Source of the DNA: Ichthyenterobacterium magnum
GTDB taxonomy: Bacteria; Bacteroidota; Bacteroidia; Flavobacteriales; Flavobacteriaceae
Length of the DNA stretch: 64,000 bases
Reading direction: 5' to 3'
Assembly (NCBI RefSeq): GCF_003610635.1
Contig: NZ_RAQJ01000003.1
Location: 352,264 to 416,263, forward strand
Shown here: positions 8,000 to 16,606 of the stretch, one piece after another
Layout of the letters: each line of letters begins with the position of its first letter
How positions within the stretch are numbered: the stretch's first letter is position 1
Program-made: the position numbers and the translations under genes
Notes under the pieces: model-generated
Database searches by the model: none
Seen by the model: only the letters and a program-made list of their open reading frames with translations
What the model was told of the DNA's origin: nothing

Positions 8000-9319
8000 A
8001 TGAACGACAACCTTATTCTCATACTTTCTATATTAATTTCTGCAGCAATTGGTGCTTATTTAGGAATGCTTTTTACTAAACTAAAAAGTAAAAGTGAACA
8101 GAGTACACTTCAAGAACGTCAGAATCAAATGGCTTCTAATATTGAATTGCTAAAAGAAAATCTTAATAAAATTGAAAATGAACGCGAAGATATTAGACGA
8201 GAAAAGGAGTTTTTAAATGCTGAATTAACTCGGAAAAATACTGAGTATGAAAACCTTCAGCAACAAAATTTAAAACGTGATGAAGAGTTAGAAGTTAGAC
8301 AAGAGCAACTACGCAAAGACTTTGAGTTATTAGCCACAAAAATCTTAGATGAAAAATCAGAAAAATTCACACTTCAGAATAAAGAAAATATAAAGCAGAT
8401 TTTAAATCCTTTACAAGAAAAAATTCAAGGTTTTGAGAAAAAGGTTGAAGATTCTCAAAAAGAAAGTATTAGTATGCATTCTGCTTTAAAAGAGCAGCTA
8501 CTTGGCTTAAAAGACCTCAATCAGCAAATGACCAAAGAAGCTACCAATTTAACTAAAGCCTTAAAAGGCGATAGTAAAATGCAAGGAAATTGGGGTGAAT
8601 TGGTACTTGAGCGTGTTCTTGAAAAATCTGGATTAGAAAAAGACAGAGAATATTTTGTACAACAGAGTTTTACTTTAGATGATGGTTCTCGTGTGCTTCC
8701 AGATGTGGTTTTACATCTTCCAGATAACAAAAAAATGATTATTGACAGTAAAGTGTCATTAACTGATTACGAACGCCTTGTAAATGCCGAAGATGACGAT
8801 AAACCTACATTTTTAAAAGCACATGTTAATTCTATTAAAAAACATGTTGATCAATTGTCTGATAAAAACTATCAAGATTTATATGATATAGAATCACCAG
8901 ATTTTGTTTTAATGTTTATCCCAATAGAACCTGCATTTGCTGTTGCTATTAATGATGATAACTCGCTATATAATAAAGCATTCGAGAAAAACATTGTAAT
9001 TGTTACACCTTCTACGCTTTTAGCAACATTACGCACAATTGATACGATGTGGAATAATGAAAAACAACAGCGTAATGCTATAGAAATAGCACGTCAAGCT
9101 GGTGCTTTATATGATAAGTTTCATAATTTAATGAGTGACTTAACTAGTGTAGGAAATGATATGGATAGAGCCAAAAAGAATTATTCTCTAGCAATGAATA
9201 AACTCTTTGAAGGCAGAGGAAATCTTATCACAAGTGTTGAGAAGCTTAAAAAAATGGGAGCCAAAGCTAAAAAGGCATTACCTGAAGCTATTGTAAAACG
9301 TGCAGAAGACGATGAGTAA
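8000..9319 (+). CDS. rmuC: DNA recombination protein RmuC
   Basis: 439-residue RmuC homologue. One N-terminal membrane anchor (about residues 3-24, ILILSILISAAIGAYLGMLF) is followed by a long coiled coil (about 35-190). The RmuC nuclease-like core (about 190-400) includes MQGNWGELVLERVLEKSGL, LPDVVLHLPDNKKMIIDSKVSL and a late NLITSVEKLKKMGAKAKK. The DSKVS lysine/aspartate region resembles the PD-(D/E)XK fold proposed for the family. RmuC limits inversions at short inverted repeats in E. coli and contributes to phage defence in some bacteria. ATG start at 8000. A decayed thioesterase gene follows directly. Confidence 0.93.
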   Translation: MNDNLILILSILISAAIGAYLGMLFTKLKSKSEQSTLQERQNQMASNIELLKENLNKIENEREDIRREKEFLNAELTRKNTEYENLQQQNLKRDEELEVRQEQLRKDFELLATKILDEKSEKFTLQNKENIKQILNPLQEKIQGFEKKVEDSQKESISMHSALKEQLLGLKDLNQQMTKEATNLTKALKGDSKMQGNWGELVLERVLEKSGLEKDREYFVQQSFTLDDGSRVLPDVVLHLPDNKKMIIDSKVSLTDYERLVNAEDDDKPTFLKAHVNSIKKHVDQLSDKNYQDLYDIESPDFVLMFIPIEPAFAVAINDDNSLYNKAFEKNIVIVTPSTLLATLRTIDTMWNNEKQQRNAIEIARQAGALYDKFHNLMSDLTSVGNDMDRAKKNYSLAMNKLFEGRGNLITSVEKLKKMGAKAKKALPEAIVKRAEDDE

Positions 9320-9324
9320 TTATA

Positions 9325-9690
9325 AAAATATACGATTCAACACGTATTAGCATATCACAACTTATGCAACCTATACATTCAAATTTTGAGGTAAAAATTC
9401 ATGGTAGTTATATTTTAAGCATAATGGATGAAATTGCTTTTGCTTGTGCTTCAAAACACTCTGGCACTTATTGTGTTACTGCTTCTGCAAATACAGTATG
9501 GCTTTTTAAGCCTTATTAAGGTTGGCAAGCGTAACTATGAAAGCTTCAATAAATTATGTTGATAGCACCTCAATACTCTTTGGTATTCGTGTTGAGATAT
9601 AAAATACTAAAATAAAAGTGATTAAGCACTGTAATTTTTCTTATGTTCACTACTTAGAAGACTTAAAAAACTATTGTGCAAAAATTTACC
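9325..9690 (+). pseudogene. Decayed acyl-CoA thioesterase (hotdog fold)
   Basis: The spacer after rmuC contains recognisable thioesterase sequence in broken frames. Frame 1 (9325-9519) reads RISISQLMQPIHSNF, then KIHGSYILSIMDEIAFACAS and YCVTASANTV before a stop. After a short loss and frameshift at about 9520-9533, a second frame reads VTMKASINYVDSTSILFG then IRVE, a stop, then KVIKHCNFSYVHYLEDLKN. The order matches the hotdog family (catalytic helix segment ILxxMDEIAFACASKHS, then VTASxxTV, KASINYV, GIRVE, KHCNSSYFT). At least one indel and several in-frame stops rule out one product. It is probably a recent loss, since the residues are still well conserved. Confidence 0.82.
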
Positions 9691-9769
9691 TCCTAAAAGA
9701 TTATAGCTAATTACACTCTACCTGTTCAATATTTCTTAAGTAAGGAACACGTATACATTCCGTTTTAAA

Positions 9770-9832
9770 GGCATGTATTTGTTTATTCCATAATTATGGC
9801 ATATATTTGTTTATTCCATAAATAAGGAATAA
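9770..9832 (+). promoter_or_regulatory. Operator-like direct and inverted repeats before the SatD-family gene
   Basis: Two 23-bp direct repeats (9770-9792 and 9798-9820) differ at one base and are spaced 28 bp apart; each contains TTTGTTTATTCCATA. The first is followed by a perfect 12-bp palindrome CCATAATTATGG (9788-9799). The second forms an inverted repeat TTATTCC-N8-GGAATAA (9811-9832) that ends exactly at the ATG of the next gene. That gene encodes a C-terminal helix-turn-helix, so autoregulation is a reasonable inference. The remainder of the spacer (9691-9769) shows nothing clear. Confidence 0.6.
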
Positions 9833-10468
9833 ATGACAAGCGTAATAACTGGAGACATAATTAGGTCTGGGAAATTTACCAACCCAGAAACATGGTTAAT
9901 GCCTTTAAAAGAAGCATTAACAAAAACTGGTATAGATAAAAAATATTGGGAAATATATCGTGGTGATAGCTTTCAAATTGAAGTTAAAAATAACCAACAA
10001 GTCTTTTATATAGTAACATATATTAAAGCATGTATAAAAACAGTAAAAGGATTAGATGTGCGTATGGCAATTGGTGTTGGTGATAAAACTTTTGAAGGAA
10101 GTATAGTCACAGAATCTAATGGTGAAGCTTTTCAATTTTCAGGGGAAACTTTAGAGCAGTTGAAAGGAGAAAAAACTAATTTAAAAATAAAGACAAGATA
10201 TTTAAACTTAAACAAAGAGCTTAATTTATATTTTAGACTAGCTCTTATATCGATGGATAATTGGACTGTCAACTCTTCTGAAGTTATTAAATTATACTTA
10301 GAAAACTATGGCGTTTCGCAGTCAGAAATGGCTGAAGCAATAGGCATTAGTCAGGATGCAATTAGTAAACGTTTTAAACGAGCTAATTTTAATGATATAA
10401 TGGATTTAAATAGATTATACAATGAGAAAATAACTCTATTAGAATTAAATTTAATTAAAGAAAAATGA
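9833..10468 (+). CDS. SatD family protein with C-terminal helix-turn-helix
   Basis: 211-residue protein opening with VITGDIIRSG (about residues 4-13), the N-terminal signature of the SatD family, then YRGDSFQIEV and VRMAIGVGDK. The C-terminal part (about 150-190) is a helix-turn-helix: YGVSQSEMAEAIGISQDAISKR, broken here only for description, with the recognition helix around SQDAISKRFKRA. SatD was named from an acid-tolerance/secretion locus of Streptococcus mutans; its biochemical role is unknown. The ATG directly follows an inverted repeat that looks like an operator. The stop overlaps the next gene's start by 4 bp (ATGA), so both are one transcript. Likely a self-regulating DNA-binding sensor. 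Confidence 0.75.
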   Translation: MTSVITGDIIRSGKFTNPETWLMPLKEALTKTGIDKKYWEIYRGDSFQIEVKNNQQVFYIVTYIKACIKTVKGLDVRMAIGVGDKTFEGSIVTESNGEAFQFSGETLEQLKGEKTNLKIKTRYLNLNKELNLYFRLALISMDNWTVNSSEVIKLYLENYGVSQSEMAEAIGISQDAISKRFKRANFNDIMDLNRLYNEKITLLELNLIKEK

Positions 10469-11172
10469 TTTTACTTATAAAACTATTTTTAACACATATA
10501 ATTGGAGATTTCTTTTTACAACCAGAAAAATGGGTTAAAGAAAAGGAAGTCAAGAAACTTAAATCGCCAAAATTGTATTTGCATATTGCCATTCATGTGG
10601 CCCTTTTATTTATTATGCTTTGGGATATTACATTATGGCCAGTAATAGTTATTATTGGTGTGTCACATTTCATTATTGATGCTACAAAACTTTTAATCCA
10701 GAAAGAGGAAACAAAAAAAATGTTCTTCTTTATAGACCAGTTGCTACATATATTTATTATCGTCTTGGTCTATTTCTTATTTACAGAACAAACATTTTCT
10801 CTCAACGGTTTAATAACAGAACACAATCTTTTACTCCTGAGTTGTGTTTTATTTTTAACAATTCCCGTATCTATTATTATGAAAGCTATTTTTTTAAAAT
10901 GGGATATTTCAAAACTAACTGAAAATAACGAATCTCTAAAAGACGCTGGCAAATATATTGGTATATTAGAACGAATTCTCGTTTTTACATTTATTATTGC
11001 CGACCATTGGGAAGCTGTTGGGTTTTTAATTACTGCCAAATCTGTTTTTAGATTTGGAGATTTAAAAGAATCTAAACATAGAAAATTAACCGAATATATT
11101 TTAATAGGAACACTTATAAGTTTTGGTATTGCTATTGCTATTGGCTTATTATATTTATATGCTAAAAATTAA
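10465..11172 (+). CDS. DUF3307 family membrane protein
   Basis: 235-residue integral membrane protein with about six hydrophobic segments. The N-terminus LTHIIGDFFLQPEKWVKEK (about residues 8-26) is the DUF3307 signature (HxxGDFxLQ). Another family-like stretch is VIIGVSHFIIDATKLLIQ with a His and Asp (about 64-81). The function is unknown. It overlaps the upstream SatD gene by 4 bp, a pairing seen in other bacteria as well. Its last 11 bp overlap the 3' end of the convergent TonB receptor gene. Confidence 0.82.
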   Translation: MILLIKLFLTHIIGDFFLQPEKWVKEKEVKKLKSPKLYLHIAIHVALLFIMLWDITLWPVIVIIGVSHFIIDATKLLIQKEETKKMFFFIDQLLHIFIIVLVYFLFTEQTFSLNGLITEHNLLLLSCVLFLTIPVSIIMKAIFLKWDISKLTENNESLKDAGKYIGILERILVFTFIIADHWEAVGFLITAKSVFRFGDLKESKHRKLTEYILIGTLISFGIAIAIGLLYLYAKN

Positions 11173-13462
11173 CTCTAAAAAAAGCATTGGGTGTTATGCC
11201 TAAAGAACTCTGTCTAACTTCATTAATTGCATCATCATTAATTCTAAAAAAATTATTAACCTCATTACTTCTATCTAATACATTCCAGATTGAAATCCCC
11301 AAATTTGCATTCGCTTTTTTACCTAATTTAAAATTATAAAGTGCAGACACATCTAATCTTAAATAGCTTTTTAATTTACTTGTATTAGTTGCTTCAAAAT
11401 TAATCTCATTATCTACTATCTCATGACCATTACTTGGATTTGTTGTTGGTTTCCCCGAATGCCAATTTAATCCGCTAGAAACTTTAAATCTACTAGAAAC
11501 ATAAGCCGTACCAAAGGTTATTGCGTGCGTAATATCATAATTACTAGGAAACGAATTTTCTGGAAGTGAATTAAATGTGTAATCGTTATTCATATAAGAA
11601 TAACTTAACCATGCGTTAAAATTTTTAATATGTTTCCTTAATAAAACATCTAAACCAAAAACATCATAACTGCCGCTTGTTCTAATAAATTCGTATTGAT
11701 TTTGGAATCCTTGACTTTGCGTTGTGATACCATCTATAGTCTTAAAATAGCTTTCGGTACTTACTAGCCATCCTTTGCTAGTATAATTAATACCTACAGA
11801 TATTTGTTTACTCAGTAAAACAGGTATATCATTATCATTAGAGAGTTGCCATCTACGTTTTTCAATGCCTAAAAAATCATTTTGGAAATTAATAATTTGT
11901 GAAGTATTTTGATGCTTCATTTCTCCTAAAGCTTCAAATGTAAATGCATCAGAAATCTTATAATTAAAACTAAGCCTTGGTTCTAAAAGATGCTTTCTAA
12001 ATTTATCTATATAGTTATATCTTAATCCAAAATTAAAGTTAGTTTTCCTATTTAATGATTTAAACTTTAATTGAGAGAAAAGTGCGTGGGTTCTAACAAC
12101 TTCTGATACTAACTGTCTAAAAACAGGAACATCTACATCATTTAAATTTGTGACTTTTGTTTCAACAAAATGATAACCATTACGTAGTTGCAGCTTATTG
12201 TTTAATTTATAATTTGCTTTTAATTTTAGGCTTGTTTCTGAAACAACATTTTCTTGCAAAAACCTTTGATTATCAATTATATTGGCATTAATAGCTTTTA
12301 ACTTATAATCTGTTTCATAAATCTCGAGTGAAGATTGCCATTTATTATTCCAAATTCTATTATAATTTATGCCTCCTGCAATACTATTTTGAGTTAGATT
12401 ACTCTGCCTAGATTCTTCAACAGAATTTACCATAGCGTTTTCGTTAAACATAAGCTCATTGTCAACATTAATGAAATTGAGTTGTAGTTTATCTTTATCA
12501 TTTATTTTATAAATCCATCTTAAAGACACATCATAAAAATCGAATGTTTTATCAGAATTGATGATACTGTTTACATTGGTTTCAACTTCTGTATCTTGCG
12601 AAATTCTATCAAACAAATTACTATATGTAGGTGTTTCTAATACATCACTAATTGATTTTCTTGCTGCAAATTGAAGCGAAGAGTTTTCGTTTACAGGAAC
12701 ATCTACAAACCCATTTACATCTATAAAGTTAGCTCCAAAACTGCCTTTAAACTCTTTATTAATTTTTTGCTCTGTTTTCATTGAAATGGTTCCAGAAACG
12801 CCATCGGTAAAACTGGTTTCTGTTCCATTTTTTATTAAACTTACTTCTTGCGTTATTTGCGGATTGTACATAGAAATAAGCCCAAAAAAATGTCCAGACT
12901 GGTACATTTTAATATCATCCCAAAGTATTAAATTTTGATCATGTGTTCCTCCTCTAATATTTATATTTGAAACCGTTTCATTACTACTTAAAATACCAGG
13001 AAATGCTTGAATTGTTTGCAATACATCTGTATCTATAAGGCCTGGAAGAATATCAAAATTTGAAAAATCGACTTGAAAAGACCCATCATTTAATTTATTT
13101 ATTCCTTTAACCAAATAACTAGATATGACTACTTCTGGAAGTGATTGAAGTTTAAAAAACAACGTTTTATTATTGGCATTAACCAGAATAAAATTATCAC
13201 TAACGATGAAAAAAGACAAACCTGTTAATTCTTCAATATATTCTAACGCTTTTTTTAAAGATAACTCTAAAGATGGTGGTTTGATTAGTATACCTTCAAC
13301 ACGATCCTCAGCATAGTTAAACTGAACACTATATTGCTGTTCTAAAACCTTAAAAATTTCTACAAGAGGTTTTGCACCAACTTCTTCTTGAGCATTTAAG
13401 CTAAAAGAAAAGGCGATAAAAAGTGTCAATACTAATAAAAGCAGCCTACTTTTTATTCCCAT
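11162..13462 (-). CDS. TonB-dependent receptor with STN signalling domain (FecA-like)
   Basis: About 766 residues. A signal peptide ends near FSLNAQ. An STN domain occupies about residues 35-95 (LVEIFKVLEQQYSVQFNYAED through FFIVSDNFILVN). The plug domain is at about 110-230 (LPGLIDTDVLQTIQAFPGI, INIRGGTHDQNLILWDDI). The beta-barrel ends in PNAFFRVNF. There is no carboxypeptidase-like domain and no SusD partner. STN domains pass a ligand signal to a FecR-type anti-sigma factor, and the upstream genes are exactly FecR and FecI types. The ATG at 13462 is preferred over the TTG nine bases upstream; either overlaps the FecR stop. The substrate is unknown; iron chelates are only a family default. 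Confidence 0.85.
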   Translation of the reverse strand: MGIKSRLLLLVLTLFIAFSFSLNAQEEVGAKPLVEIFKVLEQQYSVQFNYAEDRVEGILIKPPSLELSLKKALEYIEELTGLSFFIVSDNFILVNANNKTLFFKLQSLPEVVISSYLVKGINKLNDGSFQVDFSNFDILPGLIDTDVLQTIQAFPGILSSNETVSNINIRGGTHDQNLILWDDIKMYQSGHFFGLISMYNPQITQEVSLIKNGTETSFTDGVSGTISMKTEQKINKEFKGSFGANFIDVNGFVDVPVNENSSLQFAARKSISDVLETPTYSNLFDRISQDTEVETNVNSIINSDKTFDFYDVSLRWIYKINDKDKLQLNFINVDNELMFNENAMVNSVEESRQSNLTQNSIAGGINYNRIWNNKWQSSLEIYETDYKLKAINANIIDNQRFLQENVVSETSLKLKANYKLNNKLQLRNGYHFVETKVTNLNDVDVPVFRQLVSEVVRTHALFSQLKFKSLNRKTNFNFGLRYNYIDKFRKHLLEPRLSFNYKISDAFTFEALGEMKHQNTSQIINFQNDFLGIEKRRWQLSNDNDIPVLLSKQISVGINYTSKGWLVSTESYFKTIDGITTQSQGFQNQYEFIRTSGSYDVFGLDVLLRKHIKNFNAWLSYSYMNNDYTFNSLPENSFPSNYDITHAITFGTAYVSSRFKVSSGLNWHSGKPTTNPSNGHEIVDNEINFEATNTSKLKSYLRLDVSALYNFKLGKKANANLGISIWNVLDRSNEVNNFFRINDDAINEVRQSSLGITPNAFFRVNF

Positions 13463-14354
13463 TAATGACAACTTGATTGGGTGTACTTATTTTATAGTTT
13501 AAGTCCATTGGCTCTGTAATAGACATAAGGGCATTTTCAATATTATTATGAGTAAATCCGCCAGAAAACAAACGTTTTTCATCTGTATTATTAACCTTTA
13601 CATGAACACCATACTGACGCTCAAATTCTAAAATCACTCTAGAAAAAGGAACCGCTTTAAATGTGCTCACATTTTTTGTCCATTGCGGAACTGTATATGT
13701 TATTTTATCTTGAGTAAAAATAGTATTTAAAACACGATACGTATCTCCAGCTAACAACTGTCTTGTAATAGTATCTGAAGTTACGCGCACAATACCTTCA
13801 AAGCACTTAACTTCAAAATAATCATTGCGCTGTTTTACATTAAACTCTGTTCCTACTACAGTAACAATCCCATTACTAGTAACAACATCAAAGGTTTTAC
13901 CTTTTGCTACTTTAAAATATGCTTCGCCATCCAATTCGAGCGTTCGTTTATTTTCCCAATTGCTTTTATTATAAACAAGCTTAGAATCTGCATTTAACGT
14001 TACTTGAGAATTATCTGGTAATTGAATTGTTGATTTCTGATTAACTAGGGTTTCTATTTGCGTCAGGTTATTATAAAAGAAAGAAAAATAAATAGCAAAG
14101 CCAATAACTAAAACACTTGCCATACGAAGCATTGGCTTAAACCAATCTATTTTTTTTATAGGTGTAGTATCTTGGTATGCCTCTTTAAATGTGTTAAAAT
14201 CATCAACATCAGAAAAGTTTGATGCTTTAAAATGTTTTGCGTGGTCTAAAACATCAACATGTAATTGATAATCATTTAGCTTTTCAAATGCTTCTTTTTC
14301 TGCATCAGTCAACTCATTTTTTAACCACTTTTCTATTAAATAGTCTTTATCCAT
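13446..14354 (-). CDS. FecR family anti-sigma/transmembrane regulator
   Basis: 302-residue single-pass inner-membrane protein. The cytoplasmic N-terminus (YLIEKWLKNELTDAEKEAF, about residues 5-23) binds sigma. The transmembrane segment is at about 73-90. The periplasmic FecR domain (about 100-200) contains VNQKSTIQLPDNSQVTLNADS, LDGEAYFKVAKG and VVTSNGIVTVVGTEFNV. The C-terminal DUF4974-type domain (about 232-300) reads PFSRVILEFERQYGVHV and ends before the stop. It receives the signal from the STN domain of the downstream receptor and controls the upstream FecI-type sigma. Stop overlaps the receptor start by 17 bp. Confidence 0.92.
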   Translation of the reverse strand: MDKDYLIEKWLKNELTDAEKEAFEKLNDYQLHVDVLDHAKHFKASNFSDVDDFNTFKEAYQDTTPIKKIDWFKPMLRMASVLVIGFAIYFSFFYNNLTQIETLVNQKSTIQLPDNSQVTLNADSKLVYNKSNWENKRTLELDGEAYFKVAKGKTFDVVTSNGIVTVVGTEFNVKQRNDYFEVKCFEGIVRVTSDTITRQLLAGDTYRVLNTIFTQDKITYTVPQWTKNVSTFKAVPFSRVILEFERQYGVHVKVNNTDEKRLFSGGFTHNNIENALMSITEPMDLNYKISTPNQVVINGNKK

Positions 14355-14401
14355 AAACGGCTTTATTACTTATATAACAACTAAAACATTATTTCTCCTT
14401 A

Positions 14402-14926
14402 TTATTTTAATTTAAATCCTTCTAGTTCAGTTTTTAAAATTTTAAAAGCGCTATATATTCTATACTCAACAACTTTTTTTGTTACACCCAAGAGTTCTGC
14501 AATTTCACTATGCTTTTTTCCTTCAGCTTTACTTAATAAAAATGCAACGCGCTGATCCTCACTTAAACTAGAAAGTACTTTTTTATATTTTTCGAGAAAC
14601 TGTTCTTGTTCTAAAATAAACTCAGGCGTCTCTTTTGTATAATGCTTTGGTTTATTTTGCTTGTACTTTAAAACTACCTTTTGATGCTTAATTTCATTAA
14701 GCGTTAAGTTATTTGCAACTGTAAACAAAAACGACTTTGCGTTATCTAAACTCACTTGTTTACAATTGTCCCAAAGCTTAATAAATGCTTCTTGCACTTT
14801 GTCTTTTGGATTAAATTGAGCACCATATTTATAGTACAAAAAATCGTGTAAATCTTTTGAATGTTGTTTATAAACACGCTCAAAAACTGGTGTTTCGCAT
14901 ACATTGTTAGTGCAATTCTCAGGCAA
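14402..14926 (-). CDS. FecI-type ECF sigma factor
   Basis: 174-residue sigma factor. Region 2: FERVYKQHSKDLHDFLYYKYG, DKVQEAFIKLWDNCKQV and AKSFLFTVANNLTLNEIKH (about residues 15-85). Region 4: LSSLSEDQRVAFLLSKAEGK then the helix-turn-helix HSEIAELLGVTKKVVEYRI (about 118-160). The start is a TTG at 14926. It is the first gene of a three-gene cell-surface-signalling operon (sigma, FecR, STN receptor). The expected target is this operon itself. No convincing ECF promoter was identified in the 110-bp divergent spacer. Confidence 0.9.
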   Translation of the reverse strand: MPENCTNNVCETPVFERVYKQHSKDLHDFLYYKYGAQFNPKDKVQEAFIKLWDNCKQVSLDNAKSFLFTVANNLTLNEIKHQKVVLKYKQNKPKHYTKETPEFILEQEQFLEKYKKVLSSLSEDQRVAFLLSKAEGKKHSEIAELLGVTKKVVEYRIYSAFKILKTELEGFKLK

Positions 14927-15036
14927 TGGTCTAATAGTTTTGCTTAAAGGTAGATAAATATTTTTTTAATAAAAGTTCAGGAGTTTTAAAAGCCAAGTTG
15001 TTATATTATAAATGCGAACACGTTAATAAACGCATT

Positions 15037-16113
15037 ATGACATCTAAACTAAATAAAACTACATATTTAATCATTATAGCTTTCTTGATGTTTTCATCTT
15101 GTAGAAAGGAAGAAATGGAGCTCATTCAAGCTCCAGATGAAGATACAGTTGAAGCAAACTCTAACATAGCATCTTTGTTGCAAAGAACAGCTTTAAATGA
15201 TGGTTCTGAAGACAATATAATAGATTCTGCAAATTGTCTAAACGTAAAACTTCCAACAACTGTAACCGCTAATAATGAAGAACTTATTATAAACTCTAGT
15301 AGCGACTATTATAGTATTGAATATATTTTTGATGAAACTGATGACGATGTAGACGTATTAGATATTCAATTTCCTATAACAATAATTCAAGCAGATTTCA
15401 CTGAAATTGTTATTAATAGTATTACTGCGTTACATAATTATGCTAGTAACTGTAATGGTGAAAACGAAATTGATGATGATATAGAATGTATAGATTTTCA
15501 ATACCCATTTTCTGCTTCAGTTTTTGATATCAATACAGAATTATTTTCAACTGAAACATTTACAAATGACAATCAGCTATACACTTTTATTACAACTATT
15601 AATGATAGTAATATTGTAACTCTAAACTTTCCTATTACGCTTATACATTCAGACCAATCTCAAGTAATTGTAAATACTCTAAATGAGTTAGAAAGCTCTA
15701 TAGAAAATGCTCAAAACAATTGCAATGAAGATGACGATTATGATTATAATGACGATGATTGTAATACTTGTACACCATCACAAATTGAAGCCATATTAAT
15801 TAATTGCCCAAATTGGCATGTAGATAAGTTAAAAAGAAATGATACTAATTATGACTCTGCTTATGAGGGTTATGACTTCAACTTTTTTAATGATGGAACA
15901 CTATCTGTTTTTTGGTCAAGTATTACTGTTTATGGAACATGGATAATTAGCGGAACTGGAAATAACATTACCGTAATAATAGATATACCCAGCTTACCGC
16001 TTTGCAACAATAATTGGAGATTACAAGAAGCTGGAGAAAACAATGATGAATCAAGAATAAATTTTGTTGTAGGAGATAATGATAGACTGAGATACAGAAA
16101 CAATTGTAACTAA
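15037..16113 (+). CDS. Acidic lipoprotein with internal duplication, divergent from the FecIR operon
   Basis: 358-residue predicted lipoprotein. The ATG at 15037 is chosen because it gives a proper signal peptide with lipobox FSSC; an upstream TTG at 14998 would add a polar extension. Two ~85-residue units follow: the first at about residues 67-149 (CLNVKLPTTVTANNEELI, then LDIQFPITIIQADFTEIVIN), the second at about 150-237 (CIDFQYPFSASVFDINTEL, then VTLNFPITLIHSDQSQVIVN), each ending in an acidic Asn/Asp-rich linker. The C-terminal ~105 residues look like a lipocalin-type barrel (WHVDKLKRND, GTWIISGTGNNITV). No named function is recognised. The divergent position suggests it may belong to the same regulon. 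Confidence 0.75.
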   Translation: MTSKLNKTTYLIIIAFLMFSSCRKEEMELIQAPDEDTVEANSNIASLLQRTALNDGSEDNIIDSANCLNVKLPTTVTANNEELIINSSSDYYSIEYIFDETDDDVDVLDIQFPITIIQADFTEIVINSITALHNYASNCNGENEIDDDIECIDFQYPFSASVFDINTELFSTETFTNDNQLYTFITTINDSNIVTLNFPITLIHSDQSQVIVNTLNELESSIENAQNNCNEDDDYDYNDDDCNTCTPSQIEAILINCPNWHVDKLKRNDTNYDSAYEGYDFNFFNDGTLSVFWSSITVYGTWIISGTGNNITVIIDIPSLPLCNNNWRLQEAGENNDESRINFVVGDNDRLRYRNNCN

Positions 16114-16169
16114 ATAATGGCTAAAATGAAAAAGAAAAATTTAGCATATCTGTTAAATGCTTTAGCCAA

Positions 16170-16203
16170 AAAACTGCTTCAGTTAAAGTTCTGAAGCAGT
16201 TTT
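16170..16203 (+). terminator. Rho-independent terminator
   Basis: Perfect 13-bp stem AAAACTGCTTCAG / CTGAAGCAGTTTT with an 8-nt loop. It lies between the lipoprotein gene and the OB-fold gene and ends the lipoprotein transcript. Confidence 0.85.
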
Positions 16204-16217
16204 AAAAAAATATAATT

Positions 16218-16595
16218 ATGAAAAAATATATTGCTCTTATTGCTTTAATATTAATTATCATAATTGGTTATAACTATATCTATAAAGACCATAGAGATAT
16301 ACATAAAGAACAACCCAAATTTACCATAAGCTCAAATAATATAAATGCAGAATTTATAAATAATCCTGTATTATCTCAGGAAAAATACTTGAACAAAACT
16401 ATTGAAATCTCTGGTCAAGTAACAGAAGTAAACTCTAATAATATCACTTTAGATAATAAGGTGTTTTGTTTGTTTACTAACCAAATAATTAAAACAATAA
16501 AAAAAGGTGAAAAAGTAAAAATTAAAGGTCGTGTTATAGGATACGACGATTTGCTAGAGCAAATAAAGTTAGATCAATGTTCAATAATCAATTAA
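16218..16595 (+). CDS. Small membrane-anchored OB-fold protein (tRNA_anti-like)
   Basis: 125-residue protein with an N-terminal membrane anchor or uncleaved signal (about residues 4-22, IALIALILIIIIGYNYIY) and a C-terminal OB-fold of the tRNA_anti-like type: YLNKTIEISGQVTEVNSNN, ITLDNKVFCLF, KKGEKVKIKGRVIGYDD (about 58-115). Despite the domain name, such proteins have no proven nucleic-acid role, and here the domain is probably extracytoplasmic. The 3' end overlaps the longest frame of the next gene by 19 bp, but not its likely ATG. It starts the envelope cluster that extends to 19315. Confidence 0.75.
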   Translation: MKKYIALIALILIIIIGYNYIYKDHRDIHKEQPKFTISSNNINAEFINNPVLSQEKYLNKTIEISGQVTEVNSNNITLDNKVFCLFTNQIIKTIKKGEKVKIKGRVIGYDDLLEQIKLDQCSIIN

Positions 16596-16606
16596 AATTA
16601 AATACT

